A stretch of DNA of 31,339 nt from Branchiostoma floridae (Eukaryota; Chordata; Leptocardii; Amphioxiformes; Branchiostomatidae), in contig NC_049982.1 of the NCBI RefSeq assembly GCF_000003815.2, positions 25,742,279 through 25,773,617 of the forward strand, given 5' to 3'. Each line of letters begins with the position of its first letter. Position 1 is the stretch's first letter. This document shows, one piece after another, positions 30,596-31,339 of the stretch. The translations under genes and the position numbers were made by a program. The notes beneath the pieces are model-generated. The model did not search any database and was not told where the DNA came from. It saw only the letters and a list, made by a program, of their open reading frames with translations.

Positions 30596-31339
30596 GTGTT
30601 GAGCTATAACTTGTTATGCTACGTGTTATTCAACCATATTTTATCCAATGTGATATCCTAGTCTGTTTTATCAAGCCCCATCCTATGGAATTCCAGTCTT
30701 GTGCCTCACGCTAATGTGCCTAGTGCCTCATGCTAATTTTTGCCATCGGAATCACAGCATATAGCCCTCTTCACCGCATGGATGCCACACACTTAGTCTT
30801 CTAGCGAAGTGGCATCATGACTCGCCACATTGTTCCCGAATTTTCTAATAGCATTGATACATTACATCCTTTACAAACATTATGTGTCATAGAAAGAAAG
30901 ATTGTTACTTCCATATTGACGCACTAGCTGCAATTAGGTTGGAATTTGATCTCCCATTTTTTAGTTGTAACTGCGTTTAAGTTGTGGACCTGGAAGATGT
31001 ATGTCAATACACAGCTGTAAACCCTTTCACATCCTTCTATGACTGAAAATCCTTTTGACAGTTAGGTATCTATAGATGACATCAAATAGCTGGGTGATTT
31101 CGGGCGTAAATGACCTTATAAAGCCCTCTTGAGATAGGATGTCCCCATTGACGTACTTGGGTGTTTATCTCTTGCGCTATATAATGGGGAATCTTGGTCT
31201 TTATTGCGCTGCATTGTGTAGACCTAAGTCGCATTGGCTTTAAGAGAGATGGCTAAAAGCACCTCATTTGAGCATGCAGATTATGGCCATTGGTCATAAA
31301 GTAAGAAACAAGGACTCTCATCACTCATGAGTGGTCGAG
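30596..31339. other. Spacer at the right end; no gene seen
   Basis: Short frames only. GTGCCTCAYGCTAAT occurs twice (about 30701 and 30723). A TATATAA at 31178-31184 could belong to a promoter beyond the window but has no further support. Confidence 0.4.

Noticed and set aside
1-31339. CRISPR arrays, operons, ribosome-binding sites, viral genomes
   Set aside because: Spliced eukaryotic genes throughout; the only regular tandem array is the 66-base minisatellite, which has no spacers, and no viral genes were recognised.

Overview
The window looks like animal nuclear DNA, most likely from a cephalochordate (amphioxus, Branchiostoma). The genes have short exons with consensus GT/AG splice sites. 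The proteins are typical chordate families, and the introns and spacers are full of short retroposons, small inverted-repeat transposons and microsatellites. The species is an inference from gene content and repeat flavour; no search was run. All gene models were assembled by hand from splice signals and reading-phase continuity.

Layout. (1) 187-1090: the last two exons of a cytosolic sulfotransferase gene that starts left of the window. (2) 5608-8676: a complete six-exon tandem paralogue (283 aa). The duplication includes introns, a SINE in the last intron and the downstream flank; a small inverted-repeat element entered the flank of the second copy afterwards. (3) 9446-16059: a ten-exon secreted inhibitor (562 aa) with a short signal peptide and eight Kazal domains, built from repeated phase-2 exons. 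Exons 7 and 8 are a recent tandem duplicate. (4) 16060-17640: spacer. (5) 17889-22107: a six-exon hydroxylysine kinase-like gene (371 aa) behind a CCAAT-rich TATA promoter, with a 5'-truncated non-LTR retrotransposon in intron 3. (6) 22290-24415: a duplicated SINE-bearing segment and a 66-bp hairpin-forming minisatellite. (7) 24416-27200: mostly unrecognised sequence, with two phase-compatible orphan exons and the tail of a non-LTR reverse transcriptase. (8) 27463-30582: two nearly identical Penelope-like element arms in inverted orientation around an assembly gap, bounded by a 13-14 bp direct repeat. (9) The rest is spacer.

The three gene families show no common pathway: sulfonation of small molecules, extracellular protease inhibition and hydroxylysine catabolism. 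Their adjacency looks incidental. All genes read on the + strand. The most informative features are evolutionary: paralogous filled and empty insertion sites, the exon-level growth of the Kazal array, and the inverted Penelope pair.
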